From: Desulfobacteraceae bacterium
Lineage (GTDB): Bacteria; Desulfobacterota; Desulfobacteria; Desulfobacterales; UBA2174
Reading direction: 5' to 3'
Assembly: GCA_011042305.1 (NCBI GenBank)
Contig: DQXI01000147.1
Location: 1 to 32,066 of the forward strand
DNA: 32,066 nucleotides
A model generated the notes under the pieces. That model saw only the letters and a list, made by a program, of their open reading frames with translations. It did no database searches and had not been told where the DNA came from. This document shows, in pieces, positions 16,335-25,227 of this stretch; within the stretch, counting starts at the first letter, position 1, and every line of letters begins with the position of its first letter. The position numbers were made by a program, and so were the translations under genes.

Positions 16335-16450
16335 GGCGTAATACGGACGGGAAAAAACTGTTGCCGCATCGGTCCAATCCCGGTAGCATGCTTTGCTGAA
16401 GCTGCGTCAAGCACACTTGTTATCCCAACGGACCCGCGAGAAACGCTATC

Positions 16451-17317
16451 GTGGCAGACAAACGCACGAAAATCGGGCTTGTCGTCAAAAAGGAACCGCT
16501 GGCCCAGCGCAAGGCCGAAGAGGTAACCGCCTTGCTGGCCCGGCGGCAGGTGGCGGTGGTTTGTCACCCGGTTTCCCGGCCGGATCGCCATTGGTGTGGG
16601 AAATCGGAGCCCAGCGCCCCGTCGGATCTGGCCTTCGTGCTCGTGCTGGGCGGCGACGGCACCTTTCTCAGCGCGGTGCGCTGGATCGGCGAGCAGCCGA
16701 TTCCCATCCTGGGGGTCAAGTTCGGCGAGGTCGGTTTCCTGGCCGCGGTGGCCGAAGCGCAGATGCACACGGTGGTTCAGGGGCTGTTGACCCACGGATT
16801 TACCACCAGTGCGCGAATGCGGCTGCAGGTGGAGGTGGTGCGGGAAGGAAGGCTGGTGGCCCGGGAAACGGTGCTCAACGATCTGGTGATCAACAAGGGC
16901 GCCCTGGCCCGTCTTGCTTCCATCGAGACTTTCATCGATGGCCATTACCTGACCACCTACCGGGCCGACGGGCTCATCGTGGCCACCCCCACCGGCTCCA
17001 CCGCCTACTCGCTGGCGGCCGGCGGTCCGGTACTTCACCCCCGGGTGCCGGGAATCATCCTGACACCCATCTGTCCGTTTACCTTGACCAATCGTCCGTT
17101 GATCATCCCGGACAGCGCCGGCATCGAGATCCGCCTGGCCAAAGGGGCCAGCGATATTGCCCTGACCCTGGACGGCCAAGTGGGGCTGGCCATCGACGAG
17201 CGGGATCGGATTCAGGTCCGCCGGAGCCCCCAGCCGCTGCGGATGATCGAAATCCCCGCAAGCCAGTATTTCGACGTGCTCAAGACCAAGCTGCGCTGGA
17301 GCGGGGGGCGGGTGTGA
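16451..17317 (+). CDS. nadK: NAD kinase
   Basis: Phosphorylates NAD+ to NADP+. The 288-residue protein has the family GGDGT motif (67-71, with the catalytic Asp), [11 protein letters not shown] (the usual NxGxxGFL region), the substrate-binding LNDLVINKG and the glycine-rich [20 protein letters not shown] segment. It starts at GTG 16451; no ATG lies near, and the N-terminus KIGLVVKK is the expected first strand. Family length is normal. Upstream is the 284-base divergent gap shared with livJ. The stop codon directly abuts the metK stop on the other strand. Confidence 0.94.
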   Translation: MADKRTKIGLVVKKEPLAQRKAEEVTALLARRQVAVVCHPVSRPDRHWCGKSEPSAPSDLAFVLVLGGDGTFLSAVRWIGEQPIPILGVKFGEVGFLAAVAEAQMHTVVQGLLTHGFTTSARMRLQVEVVREGRLVARETVLNDLVINKGALARLASIETFIDGHYLTTYRADGLIVATPTGSTAYSLAAGGPVLHPRVPGIILTPICPFTLTNRPLIIPDSAGIEIRLAKGASDIALTLDGQVGLAIDERDRIQVRRSPQPLRMIEIPASQYFDVLKTKLRWSGGRV

Positions 17318-18487
17318 TCAAAGCCCGGCTTTCTCCCGGATGGTGTCCACCATGTTGGTATGCTCCCAGGTGAACTCCGGTTCGTTGCGGCCGAAATGGC
17401 CGTAGGCCGCCGTTTTCAGGTAGATGGGCCGCAGCAGGTCCAGGTACTCGATGATCGCCCCGGGCCTCAAGTCCCAGACCTCCCGGATGATTTCCTTGAC
17501 CCGTTTCTTGGGGATCACCCCGGTGCCCATCAGGTCGACCATGATTGAGACCGGCTCGGCCACGCCGATGGCGTAGGCGATCTGGACCTCGCACCTCTTG
17601 GCCAGTCCGGCCGCCACGATGTTCTTGGCCACGTGGCGGGCCATGTACGAGGCGCTGCGGTCCACCTTGCTCGGATCCTTGCCGGAAAAGCAGCCGCCCC
17701 CGTGGCTGCCCTGCCCCCCGTAGGTGTCCACGATGATTTTGCGGCCGGTAAGGCCGCAGTCGCCCATGGGGCCGCCGACCACGAAACGGCCGGTAGGGTT
17801 GATGAAGTAGCGGGTATCGCCGTCGATCATTTTCCGGGGGATTACCTTCTTGATCACCTCTTCGATGATGGCCTCGCGCAGTTCGTCGTGGGTGACGTCC
17901 GGCTTGTGCTGGGCTGAGACCACCACTGTATCCACCCGCCGGGGGGTGCCGTTTTCGTACTCGATGGTTACCTGGCTCTTGCCGTCAGGGCGCAAAAAGT
18001 CGAGGGCGCCGTTTTTGCGAACCTCGGCCAGGCGGCGAGTGAGCTTGTGGGCAAACATGATGGACATCGGCATCAGTTCGGGGGTTTCGTCGGTGGCGAA
18101 GCCGAACATCAATCCCTGGTCGCCGGCTCCCTGGTCCAGGATGACGTTTTCACTGCGGTCGACCCCTTGGGCGATGTCCGGCGACTGGTGGTCGATGCTG
18201 GTGATCACGGCGCAGGTTTTCCAGTCGAAGCCCATCTGGGAAGAGTTGTAGCCGATATCGCGGATCGTATCGCGCACGATCTGGGGCATTTCCACGTAAC
18301 ACTCGGTGGTGATCTCCCCGGCGATGAAGGCGATACCGGTGGTTACCAGGGTCTCGCAAGCTACGCGGCAGCGCTTGTCCTGGGCCATGATGGCGTCGAG
18401 GATGGCATCGGAGATCTGGTCGGCCACCTTGTCCGGATGGCCTTCGGTGACGGATTCGGAGGTGAAAAAGAACTGTTCGTTGCTCAT
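17318..18487 (-). CDS. metK: S-adenosylmethionine synthetase
   Basis: Makes SAM from methionine and ATP. The 389-residue protein has the N-terminal [20 protein letters not shown] segment with the ATP-site His, the hexapeptide GAGDQG, the P-loop-like region [19 protein letters not shown] (usually GGGAFSGKDxTKVDRS) and AIGVAEPVS. Length and order are normal. The start ATG follows AAGGAGAAACTCC. The ATG overlaps the stop codon of panC (ATGA), so metK is translated as the second gene of a panC-metK unit. No SAM riboswitch is visible ahead of it. Confidence 0.96.
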   Translation of the reverse strand: MSNEQFFFTSESVTEGHPDKVADQISDAILDAIMAQDKRCRVACETLVTTGIAFIAGEITTECYVEMPQIVRDTIRDIGYNSSQMGFDWKTCAVITSIDHQSPDIAQGVDRSENVILDQGAGDQGLMFGFATDETPELMPMSIMFAHKLTRRLAEVRKNGALDFLRPDGKSQVTIEYENGTPRRVDTVVVSAQHKPDVTHDELREAIIEEVIKKVIPRKMIDGDTRYFINPTGRFVVGGPMGDCGLTGRKIIVDTYGGQGSHGGGCFSGKDPSKVDRSASYMARHVAKNIVAAGLAKRCEVQIAYAIGVAEPVSIMVDLMGTGVIPKKRVKEIIREVWDLRPGAIIEYLDLLRPIYLKTAAYGHFGRNEPEFTWEHTNMVDTIREKAGL

Positions 18488-19368
18488 GGAGTTTCTCCTT
18501 GCGCAGATTCCGGCGGATTCGGAGGCACCAGCGCCATGTTGTCAATCAAGCGGGAGCGGCCCACCCGCACGGCCAGGGCCATGCGTACCGGGCGGTCGAT
18601 GACGGAAACATCCTCAAGGGTTTCCGGGTCGCAGATCTTCACGTAGTCGATGATCGCCTCTGCCTCGGACTGGATCATCGATACAGCAGAGGCAATCACC
18701 ACCGCCGCCTGGCGCTCACCGGCGGCCACCTGCTGGCGGGCTTGGGTCAAGGCCCGCGACAGGGTCAAGGCGGCCGGCCGCTGGCCCTCGGCGAGGTAGG
18801 CGTTGCGCGAGCTCATGGCCAGCCCGTCGGCTTCGCGCACGGTGGGGGCGCCGACGATTTCCACGTCCAGGTTCAGGTCCCGGACCATGCGGCGCACCAC
18901 CAGCAGCTGCTGGTAGTCCTTTTCGCCGAAGACCGCCAGGTGAGGCTTGGCGATATGGATCAATTTGACCACCACGGTGGCCACGCCGCCGAAGTGCACC
19001 GGTCGACTCAGCCCACAGAGGTGCTGCGGCAACCGATCCAGGGTCACCCGGGTCTGGTACCCCTCGGGGTACATCTCGCCGGCGGAAGGCAAAAAGAGGG
19101 TATCGACGCCTTCGGTTGCCAGCAGGCGGCGGTCGCGCTCCAGATCCCGCGGGTAGGCCTCCAGGTCTTCCCCGGGTCCGAATTGGGTGGGGTTGACGAA
19201 GATGCTCACCACCACCTTGTCGGCCATCTCGCGGGCCAGGCGCACCAGCGACAGGTGCCCGGCATGCAAAAAACCCATGGTCGGCACCAGGGCGATGCGC
19301 CGCCCTGCGCGGCGCCAGGCGTCGGCCTGGGCCTGCATGGGGGCAATGGCTTCGATCGTCTCGATGAT
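18484..19368 (-). CDS. panC: Pantothenate synthetase (start codon uncertain)
   Basis: Joins pantoate and beta-alanine with ATP in coenzyme A biosynthesis. Family motifs are [15 protein letters not shown] (HIGH-type ATP site), [43 protein letters not shown] and the KMSKS-like MSSRN. The start is unusual. A strong AAGGAGG (plus-strand 19371-19378) is followed not by ATG, GTG or TTG but by ATC ATC GAG, exactly where PanC proteins normally begin (MxIIETI). An ATC at 19368 is given here as the putative start. Alternatives are an in-frame TTG at 19404 (12 residues longer, no good ribosome site) or an ATG at about 19338 (too short at the N-terminus). A base error is also possible. Confidence 0.9.
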   Translation of the reverse strand: MIETIEAIAPMQAQADAWRRAGRRIALVPTMGFLHAGHLSLVRLAREMADKVVVSIFVNPTQFGPGEDLEAYPRDLERDRRLLATEGVDTLFLPSAGEMYPEGYQTRVTLDRLPQHLCGLSRPVHFGGVATVVVKLIHIAKPHLAVFGEKDYQQLLVVRRMVRDLNLDVEIVGAPTVREADGLAMSSRNAYLAEGQRPAALTLSRALTQARQQVAAGERQAAVVIASAVSMIQSEAEAIIDYVKICDPETLEDVSVIDRPVRMALAVRVGRSRLIDNMALVPPNPPESAQGETP

Positions 19369-19370
19369 CG

Positions 19371-19378
19371 ACCTCCTT
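19371..19378 (-). promoter_or_regulatory. Strong Shine-Dalgarno that locates the panC start
   Basis: On the minus strand AAGGAGGT lies a few bases before ATC ATC GAG of panC. Its strength and position match the conserved PanC N-terminus, but no standard start codon is in frame at the proper distance. It is the main evidence that panC initiates at or next to a non-standard codon. Confidence 0.6.
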
Positions 19379-19620
19379 ACAACGGCACGGCGTCGGCCTG
19401 GCAAGGCGCCGGCCGGTCCGCCGATGGGCAGTATTCTAAATTCCAGGTTGCCGACGCTAAATCAAGGCCGCTGGCTTGTCAACAGGCGATCGCCGTCCGA
19501 GAAACCCTCGCTGCCATCAGGTAGCGTTTTTTGAGGTTTTCGGCGCCTCTTGGGCGGGGAGCGGCCTGCTGGCGCTGCCTGGATAAAAAGAATACTCAGT
19601 ACTGCCTGCCGCCAGGGCGC

Positions 19621-19650
19621 TTGACAGCTGGGGAAAGAAATGGATACCAT
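19621..19650 (+). promoter_or_regulatory. Probable sigma-70-type promoter of the antiporter gene
   Basis: TTGACA (19621-19626, full consensus) is followed after 18 bases by TACCAT (19645-19650, four of six consensus bases). It leads into a locally AT-rich tract. The start of transcription would be near 19657, about 118 bases before the gene. Confidence 0.55.
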
Positions 19651-19661
19651 AAAATAATTTT

Positions 19662-19690
19662 GATTAATTCGATTAATGAACGTCACGTTC
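19662..19690 (+). promoter_or_regulatory. Paired palindromes downstream of the antiporter promoter
   Basis: ATTAAT-TCG-ATTAAT (19663-19677; also a 9-base-period direct repeat of GATTAAT) is followed immediately by the perfect palindrome GAACGT-C-ACGTTC (19678-19690). Both lie at or just past the predicted transcription start, where a repressor would block transcription. No regulator with a known matching site is recognised. Confidence 0.45.
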
Positions 19691-19774
19691 CCGCCTGGAA
19701 AAAATGCGGCAAGTGGGTCGGACCACGGTGAAGCGACACTTTCCCCGCTCGGAGTACACTGGAGGAGCACGCCG

Positions 19775-21208
19775 ATGAAAAACAGGCGGTGGGCGATGCT
19801 GCCGGTTTGGTTCATCCTGATGACGGCTTTTCCGGCGGCGGCGGCCGAGCATGCCACCGCGCACCCGGACCTGGGGCCGTCGATGCCTCTGTGGAGCTGC
19901 CTTCCCTTTGCCGGCATGTTGCTGTCCATCGCGTTGATGCCGCTGCTGCTGCCGCGGTTCTGGCACCATCATTTCGGCAAGGTTTCCGCCTTCTGGGCCG
20001 CCAGTCTGGCCGTTCCGTTTCTTTTGGTTTATCGAGGCAATGCCCTCTACGAAATCGTCCACATCCTCCTGGCTGATTACGTGCCGTTCATCATCCTGCT
20101 CTGGTCCCTGTACACCGTTTCCGGAGGGATTCTGCTCTCCGGCCGCCTTTCGGGAACGCCGCTGGTCAACACCCTCATGCTGGTCATCGGTACGGCCCTG
20201 GCCTCGTGGATGGGCACCACCGGTGCGGCCATGCTGCTGATCCGGCCGTTTTTGCGGGCCAACCACCACCGCAAGCAGCGCACCTTCATGGTGGTGTTTT
20301 TCATTTTCCTCGTGGCCAACATCGGCGGGGCCCTCACCCCCCTGGGCGATCCGCCGCTGTTTCTCGGCTTCCTTCACGGGGTGTCGTTTTTCTGGACATT
20401 CCAGATCATGCCCCACATGCTGCTGGCCGCCGGTCTGCTGCTGGTGACTTATTTCCTCCTGGACAGCTATTTTTACCGGCGTGAAAAACCGGCCGACCCG
20501 TCCGCCGGGGAAGGACAGGCCGCCTTGCGCATCGAGGGCATCCACAACTTTTTATTCTTGGCCGGCATAGTGGCGGCGGTGCTCTTCAGTGGGGTGGCCA
20601 AGTTGGGGGTGATTGATTTCTTCGGGGTCCATCGCGGGGTGCAGGACTATTTCCGCGACCTGTTGCTGATTATCATGGGGCTGCTGTCCATGGTCACCAC
20701 GCCCATCGAAACCCGCGAACGCAACGAATTCACCTGGTTTCCCATCATCGAGGTGGGCCTGCTGTTCATCGGCATCTTCATCACCATGATTCCCTGCCTG
20801 CTGATTCTCAAGGCCGGCAGCCAGGGGGCCCTGGCTTTTCTCATGGATACGGTCCGGAAGCCGTGCCATTATTTTTGGATCACCGGCTTGTTGTCCTCTT
20901 TTCTAGACAATGCGCCGACCTATTTGACCTTTTTCAACACGGCCATCGGCAGCTTCGCCGCCGGTTTGCCGGAACCGGAGGCCGTGGCGATCATGATGGG
21001 CGACAAGGCCGCCTACTTGAAAGCCATCTCCACCGGGGCGGTGTTTTTTGGCGCATGCACCTACATCGGCAACGCCCCCAACTTCATGGTGCGCTCCATC
21101 GCCGAGGAGGCCGGCACCCCCATGCCGAGCTTTTTCGGCTATATCCTGAAGTACAGCCTCGTGTTTCTTGTGCCCTGTTTCGCGCTGGTCAGTTTGCTTT
21201 TTTTCTGA
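19775..21208 (+). CDS. CitMHS_2/NhaD-like sodium:proton antiporter or citrate-type transporter
   Basis: A 477-residue polytopic membrane protein of the ion-transporter superfamily. It starts with a signal-like segment (MKNRRWAMLPVWFILMTAF, then AAAAEH). Multiple membrane helices follow, with the family segments MGTTGAAMLLIRPFL, NIGGALTPLGDPPLFLGFL, SSFLDNAPTYLTFF and GACTYIGNAPNFMVRSIAEE; the two NAP motifs in re-entrant-like positions are typical of the family. The ATG at 19775 follows GGAGGAG. Family members are usually annotated as Na+/H+ antiporters, but substrate cannot be settled by sequence. The operon-like neighbour 69 bases downstream is a Usp protein. Export of Na+ would fit the Na+-type c-subunit site found further right. 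Confidence 0.82.
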   Translation: MKNRRWAMLPVWFILMTAFPAAAAEHATAHPDLGPSMPLWSCLPFAGMLLSIALMPLLLPRFWHHHFGKVSAFWAASLAVPFLLVYRGNALYEIVHILLADYVPFIILLWSLYTVSGGILLSGRLSGTPLVNTLMLVIGTALASWMGTTGAAMLLIRPFLRANHHRKQRTFMVVFFIFLVANIGGALTPLGDPPLFLGFLHGVSFFWTFQIMPHMLLAAGLLLVTYFLLDSYFYRREKPADPSAGEGQAALRIEGIHNFLFLAGIVAAVLFSGVAKLGVIDFFGVHRGVQDYFRDLLLIIMGLLSMVTTPIETRERNEFTWFPIIEVGLLFIGIFITMIPCLLILKAGSQGALAFLMDTVRKPCHYFWITGLLSSFLDNAPTYLTFFNTAIGSFAAGLPEPEAVAIMMGDKAAYLKAISTGAVFFGACTYIGNAPNFMVRSIAEEAGTPMPSFFGYILKYSLVFLVPCFALVSLLFF

Positions 21209-21277
21209 CGCGGCGGGCAAAAGGCGTCGAACCGATTGGCCAAAAGTGGCAAAAAGGTGCTAATATTCGGTGATACG

Positions 21278-22168
21278 ATGAAATTCGAATCGATCTTGTT
21301 TCACACCCGTTTGCGTGAGGCGGCCTTCGAAAGTCTCCAGGCGGTGCTGCCCCTGAAGCCAGCCGGGCTGCGGCGGATCGTGCTGGTCTACGTCATCCGG
21401 CGCGAAGAGGTTGCTTTCGTGCCGTACGCGGGATTCGATAAGAAGGAGGCGGAACGCCAGCGCGCCGCGGCCGAGGAGCGTTTTGCCCACTGGGCCGAGG
21501 TGGTGGCCAAGTCCGGCATCGATTGTACGTGGCGCGTCGAGCTCGGCGAAACCAATCCGATTTTGATCAAAATCGCCGAAGAAGAGGCCGTTGATCTGAT
21601 CGTCACGGGACGCAAGTCGCGCACCGGTTTCGACCGGGTGTATGTCGGCTCCCACATCCTGGACATGGTCCGCCGTAGCCCGCTGCCGCTGCTGATGGCC
21701 AAGTACACGGCGCCCTACCAATTGGAGGACGGCCAGGTGGAAACCCGGATCAACAGCCGGCCGTTCGTTCGCCCCATGCTGGCCACCGACTGGTCGCCGC
21801 CCTCCGAGCGCGGGCTGGAGGCCCTCATCGCCTTGGGACCGGCGGTGGAAAAGGCCCTGGTGGTCCATGTGCTGGGCCGCAACGTGACCAAGAACGCCGA
21901 TGCCGACGCCATTGCGGCGCTGGAGAAGGAAAGCCGCAAGCGCCTGGACAGTGCCTGCGTCCGCCTGGCCGAGGCCGGGATCCAGGCCGAAGCGCTTCTG
22001 AGCAGCGGCCATGCGGCCGCCGAGATCGTGCATCTGGCCCGCGTGCACGAGGCCAGCCTCATCGTCATGGGGCGCACCGGCAAGGACTGGTTTCAGGAGT
22101 ACTGGCTTGGCGGGGTATCGCACCGGGTGGCGGAAACTGCGGAGCGCCCGGTCCTGGTGATCCCCTGA
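21278..22168 (+). CDS. Universal stress protein, double domain
   Basis: A 296-residue cytoplasmic protein with two tandem Usp domains (about 1-145 and 160-296). The second domain keeps the ATP-binding pattern GRTG-x9-G-x-S (MGRTGKDWFQEYWLGGVSHRV region) and ends PVLVIP. The first domain has VTGRKSRTGFDRVYVGSH, a related but less canonical pattern. The ATG at 21278 is chosen because the first beta strand (FESILFHT) follows directly; a TTG 14 codons upstream is an alternative. TAATAT at 21261-21266 may be a -10 box with a poor -35. The start of the histidine kinase gene follows after 26 bases. Confidence 0.87.
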   Translation: MKFESILFHTRLREAAFESLQAVLPLKPAGLRRIVLVYVIRREEVAFVPYAGFDKKEAERQRAAAEERFAHWAEVVAKSGIDCTWRVELGETNPILIKIAEEEAVDLIVTGRKSRTGFDRVYVGSHILDMVRRSPLPLLMAKYTAPYQLEDGQVETRINSRPFVRPMLATDWSPPSERGLEALIALGPAVEKALVVHVLGRNVTKNADADAIAALEKESRKRLDSACVRLAEAGIQAEALLSSGHAAAEIVHLARVHEASLIVMGRTGKDWFQEYWLGGVSHRVAETAERPVLVIP

Positions 22169-22194
22169 GAGGCGATGAAAGGAAGCTGCCAGAG

Positions 22195-25100
22195 GTGAAG
22201 ACGGCGCGGCTCAAAGAGTTGTTGGGAGAACGGCTCGCCATCGTTGGCGGAGGGCGGTTTTGCCGCAATCTGCTGGCTTCTCTCACCGAGGCCGATGAAA
22301 CCCGGTGGCGCCCCCAGGTTGTTGCCGTGGCCGACCCGGACCCCGAGGCCCCGGGCCTCGGTCTGGCGCGCCAGCGGGGGATTCCGGTATTTTCCGACTA
22401 CCGGCAGATCTTCGACCTGCCCGGTCTCACCACGGTGATCGAAATCACCAACGATCCGTCTTTCAACGAGGTTTTGCAGCGCCAGCTGCCGGCCGGGGTG
22501 CGGCTCATCGACCATATCGACGTGCGGGTGGTCTGGGACGCCCTGCAGCTGGAAGCTCTGCGCTCGGAAACCCTGGCGCGGTTGCGGCAGCTTCCCGGCG
22601 TCACGCCGGCACTCGAGGCGCTGATTCGGGATCTTGCCAACCGTTTCTCCGCCATTGCCGAACGCCGCGGCAAGCACGCCTGCCAGATCGAGCGGGAGCT
22701 CTCGCGGCAGCAGCGGGCCCTGGCACAGATCGTCGAGGGCAGCACCATACCCACCTTCGTCATCGACGATAACCATGTGATTACCCACTGGAACCGGGCC
22801 CTGGAGTTGCTCACCGGGTGCCCGGCGGCGGAAAAAATCGGCACCCGTGAACAGTGGTCGCCGTTCTGGAAAGAGCCCCGGCCCTCGATGGCCGACGTTA
22901 TCCTCGACAGGCTCGGCCCGAAAGCCCTCGACAAGCTTTACGGCAGCCGGTGGCGCCCGTCGAGCCTGATCCCCGAGGGCTACGAGGCCGAGGTCCTCTT
23001 CCCCGGCCTGGGCGACGGCGGGCGCTGGTGCTGGTTTACCGCCGCGCCGATAAAGGCGGCCGACGGGCGGCTGATCGGGGCCATTGAGACGATCCAGGAC
23101 ATCACGGAGAAAAAACGCGCCGAGGAGGCCATCGAACGGCAGAACCGACGCCTGGTGGAAAGCGAGCGTTTCACGGCCCAGATTATCCAGGGCAGCACGA
23201 TTCCAACTTTTGTGATCAACCGCGATCACGTGGTCACCCACTGGAACCGGGCCCTGGAGCGGCTCACCGGGGTGCCGGCCGAGGAAATGGTGGGCACGTC
23301 GAACCACTGGAAACCGTTTCGCGGCAACCGGCGGCCCCTGATGGCCGACGTGATCGTCGACCAGCTCGATGAAGCCGAGATCCACCGCCTCTACGGGTCG
23401 CGCTGGCGACCGTCCACCCTCATCGAGGGGGCCTACGAAGCCGAGGAATTCCTCCCCCTGCTGGGTATCGAGGGAAAGTGGTGCTGGTTCACCGGATCGC
23501 CGATCAAGGATCCGGACGGGAACATCGTCGGTGCCATCGAAACCTTGCAGGACGTCACCGAGAAAAAGCGCAGCGAGGTACAGAGCCGGCGGCATACCCA
23601 GAAGCTGGCGGCCCTGTGCGGCATTCACGCCGCCCTGAACGCGCCCCTGAGCCTGGACGAATGCATCGATGCCGCCTTGAAGGAAGTCGGCAATTTCCTC
23701 AGCGCCGATTCCGTTTGCCTGTTCATGCTGGAGGAAGACGGCCGGCAACGGTTCATCAACTATCCGCGCCGAGGGCCCGATGGCGACGTCACCCCGGGCC
23801 GCTGCGGTGCCGATGACATGGTTTCCCGGGTGGCCAGCGACGGCAAGGTTCGCTTTTTCCGCTTCGCGTCCGACGATTTTCCGCCGGAGCTGAACAACCT
23901 GAAGGCGGCCGGAATCCGATCCGTGGCCTATATCCCGGTGGCCCCGGAGAAGGGTCGCATTTTCGGGGTGATCCGTATGGGCAGCCGGCGGGAAGACCAC
24001 CTCGACGAGGAAGACCTCTACGCCCTGGAGCTGATCGGCAACCGCATCGGGGCGACGGTGGAAAACGCCATGCTCAACGAGGAGCTGCGGCGCAAGAACA
24101 ACTTCCAGTCCAATCTGATCCGCAGCTCCACCGATGCCATCGTGGCCACCGACGAAGCGATGCGCATTGTCCTGTTCAACCCGGCGGCCGAGAGCCTCTT
24201 CGGCTACAGGAGAGATGAAGTCGTGCACCGGCGCCGCGCCTTCGACCTTTACCCGGACCAGGTGGAGGAGCTGTGGGACGCCGAGGAGGGCCGGGAGGGC
24301 CGATGGGAGTTTCCCTGGAAGGAAGTCACCATCACCCGCCGCGATGGGGAGGTGATCCCGGTGCGCTATTCGGGCACCTTGCTTCGCGAGGGCGAGCGGA
24401 TGATGGGCTCGGTGGCGTTCTTCCAGGACCTGCGCGAGATCAAGCGCTTGGAGGCGGAACTGCTTCAGTCCGAGCGGCTGGCGGCCGTCGGGCAGACCGT
24501 GGCCGGAATGGCCCACTGCATCAAGAACATTCTCCACGGGTTGAAGGGCGGCAGTTATATGATCGATGTCGGGCTGTCCAGGGACGACCGGGAGAAGCTG
24601 CAAACCGGCTGGCGGATGGTGCAGCGCAACATCAAGCGCACCTCGGACCTGGTGCTTGACCTGCTCTCCTACTCCAAGGAGCGGGAGCCCGATTACGCAC
24701 CGTGCAACCCCAACGAGGTGGTTCAAGACGTCTGTGATCTGGTGCGTGACGAGGCCCTCGAAAACGGGGTGGCGCTGGAGATCGAACTGGATCCGGCCAT
24801 CGGCCAGGTGGCCATGGACAGCCGTACGGTGCACCGCTGCCTGCTCAACCTGCTCACCAATGCCGTGGACGCCTGCGCCTTCGACGAAAACGCCAACAAG
24901 CGCCACAAAGTGCTGGTCCGCACGCTCTTGGCGCCGGATCAGCGAATCCGCTTCGAGGTCGCGGACAACGGCGTCGGTATGAGCGAAGAGGTCCGGCAGC
25001 GCCTGTTCACCTCGTTTTTCAGCACCAAGGGATCCCGGGGAACCGGCCTGGGGCTGCTTGTTACCCGCAAGCTCATCGAGGCTCACCGGGGAACCATCGA

Positions 25101-25227
25101 AGTGGTTTCGGAACTCGGCCGCGGTACCCGTTTTACTATTTACCTGCCATTTTTACCGGTGGCGCCGGGTGCCGGGGACGCCCATGTTCCCAAGGCCCCG
25201 GCCCCGAGCGAAGAGGGTGACCCATGA
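22195..25227 (+). CDS. Hybrid-input sensor histidine kinase: Rossmann-like, PAS-PAS, GAF, PAS, HisKA, HATPase
   Basis: A 1010-residue soluble sensor kinase without membrane helices. Residues about 12-120 form a Rossmann-like nucleotide-binding domain (RLAIVGGGRF, then VVAVADPDP and TVIEITNDPSFNEVL). Two PAS domains follow (about 176-308 and 327-459), a tandem duplication with a constant 151-residue offset. Then come a GAF domain (about 468-625), a third PAS (about 633-750), the phospho-acceptor His774 in GMAHCIKNILHGLKGG, the N-box LLNLLTNAVDAC (Asn889), G1 DNGVGM, an F-box-like LFTSFFSTKG and G2 GTGLGL (949-954). It starts at GTG 22195 after GAAAGGAAGC. Its stop overlaps the response regulator ATG, so the two are a cognate pair. 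The signal may be intracellular redox or nucleotide state, inferred from the domain types. Confidence 0.9.
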   Translation: MKTARLKELLGERLAIVGGGRFCRNLLASLTEADETRWRPQVVAVADPDPEAPGLGLARQRGIPVFSDYRQIFDLPGLTTVIEITNDPSFNEVLQRQLPAGVRLIDHIDVRVVWDALQLEALRSETLARLRQLPGVTPALEALIRDLANRFSAIAERRGKHACQIERELSRQQRALAQIVEGSTIPTFVIDDNHVITHWNRALELLTGCPAAEKIGTREQWSPFWKEPRPSMADVILDRLGPKALDKLYGSRWRPSSLIPEGYEAEVLFPGLGDGGRWCWFTAAPIKAADGRLIGAIETIQDITEKKRAEEAIERQNRRLVESERFTAQIIQGSTIPTFVINRDHVVTHWNRALERLTGVPAEEMVGTSNHWKPFRGNRRPLMADVIVDQLDEAEIHRLYGSRWRPSTLIEGAYEAEEFLPLLGIEGKWCWFTGSPIKDPDGNIVGAIETLQDVTEKKRSEVQSRRHTQKLAALCGIHAALNAPLSLDECIDAALKEVGNFLSADSVCLFMLEEDGRQRFINYPRRGPDGDVTPGRCGADDMVSRVASDGKVRFFRFASDDFPPELNNLKAAGIRSVAYIPVAPEKGRIFGVIRMGSRREDHLDEEDLYALELIGNRIGATVENAMLNEELRRKNNFQSNLIRSSTDAIVATDEAMRIVLFNPAAESLFGYRRDEVVHRRRAFDLYPDQVEELWDAEEGREGRWEFPWKEVTITRRDGEVIPVRYSGTLLREGERMMGSVAFFQDLREIKRLEAELLQSERLAAVGQTVAGMAHCIKNILHGLKGGSYMIDVGLSRDDREKLQTGWRMVQRNIKRTSDLVLDLLSYSKEREPDYAPCNPNEVVQDVCDLVRDEALENGVALEIELDPAIGQVAMDSRTVHRCLLNLLTNAVDACAFDENANKRHKVLVRTLLAPDQRIRFEVADNGVGMSEEVRQRLFTSFFSTKGSRGTGLGLLVTRKLIEAHRGTIEVVSELGRGTRFTIYLPFLPVAPGAGDAHVPKAPAPSEEGDP
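22720..23571 (+). repeat. Tandem duplication of a PAS domain inside the kinase gene
   Basis: Residues 181-190 (EGSTIPTFVI) recur at 332-341 (QGSTIPTFVI), LYGSRWRPS recurs, and the closing TEKKR at 304-308 recurs at 455-459. All recur at exactly 151 residues (453 bases) with no insertion or deletion between copies. The copies are similar but no longer identical at the protein level. Confidence 0.85.

Larger units (their letters stand above)
19369..19774. other. Intergenic regulatory region between panC and the antiporter gene
   Basis: This stretch of about 400 bases has no convincing gene. On the panC side, TTGACA (minus strand, 19482-19477) with 17 bases to TAGCGT (19459-19454) is a possible promoter with a weak -10. 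Near 19507-19533 a weak stem (CGCT/AGCG) precedes TTTTTT on the plus strand. The right part (19640-19690) is much more AT-rich than the rest of the window and holds the antiporter promoter and two palindromes, listed separately. Confidence 0.5.

Noticed and set aside
21236-21266. Sigma-54 (-24/-12) promoter before the first Usp gene
   Set aside because: Two TGG...GC pairs are present, but the GG-to-GC spacing is 9 bases instead of the required 10.
22093-25086. Very long open frame on the minus strand opposite the histidine kinase
   Set aside because: Low-complexity translation rich in Gly, Gln, His and Val with no domain; it is the mirror of a GC-rich coding region whose plus-strand product has clear domains.
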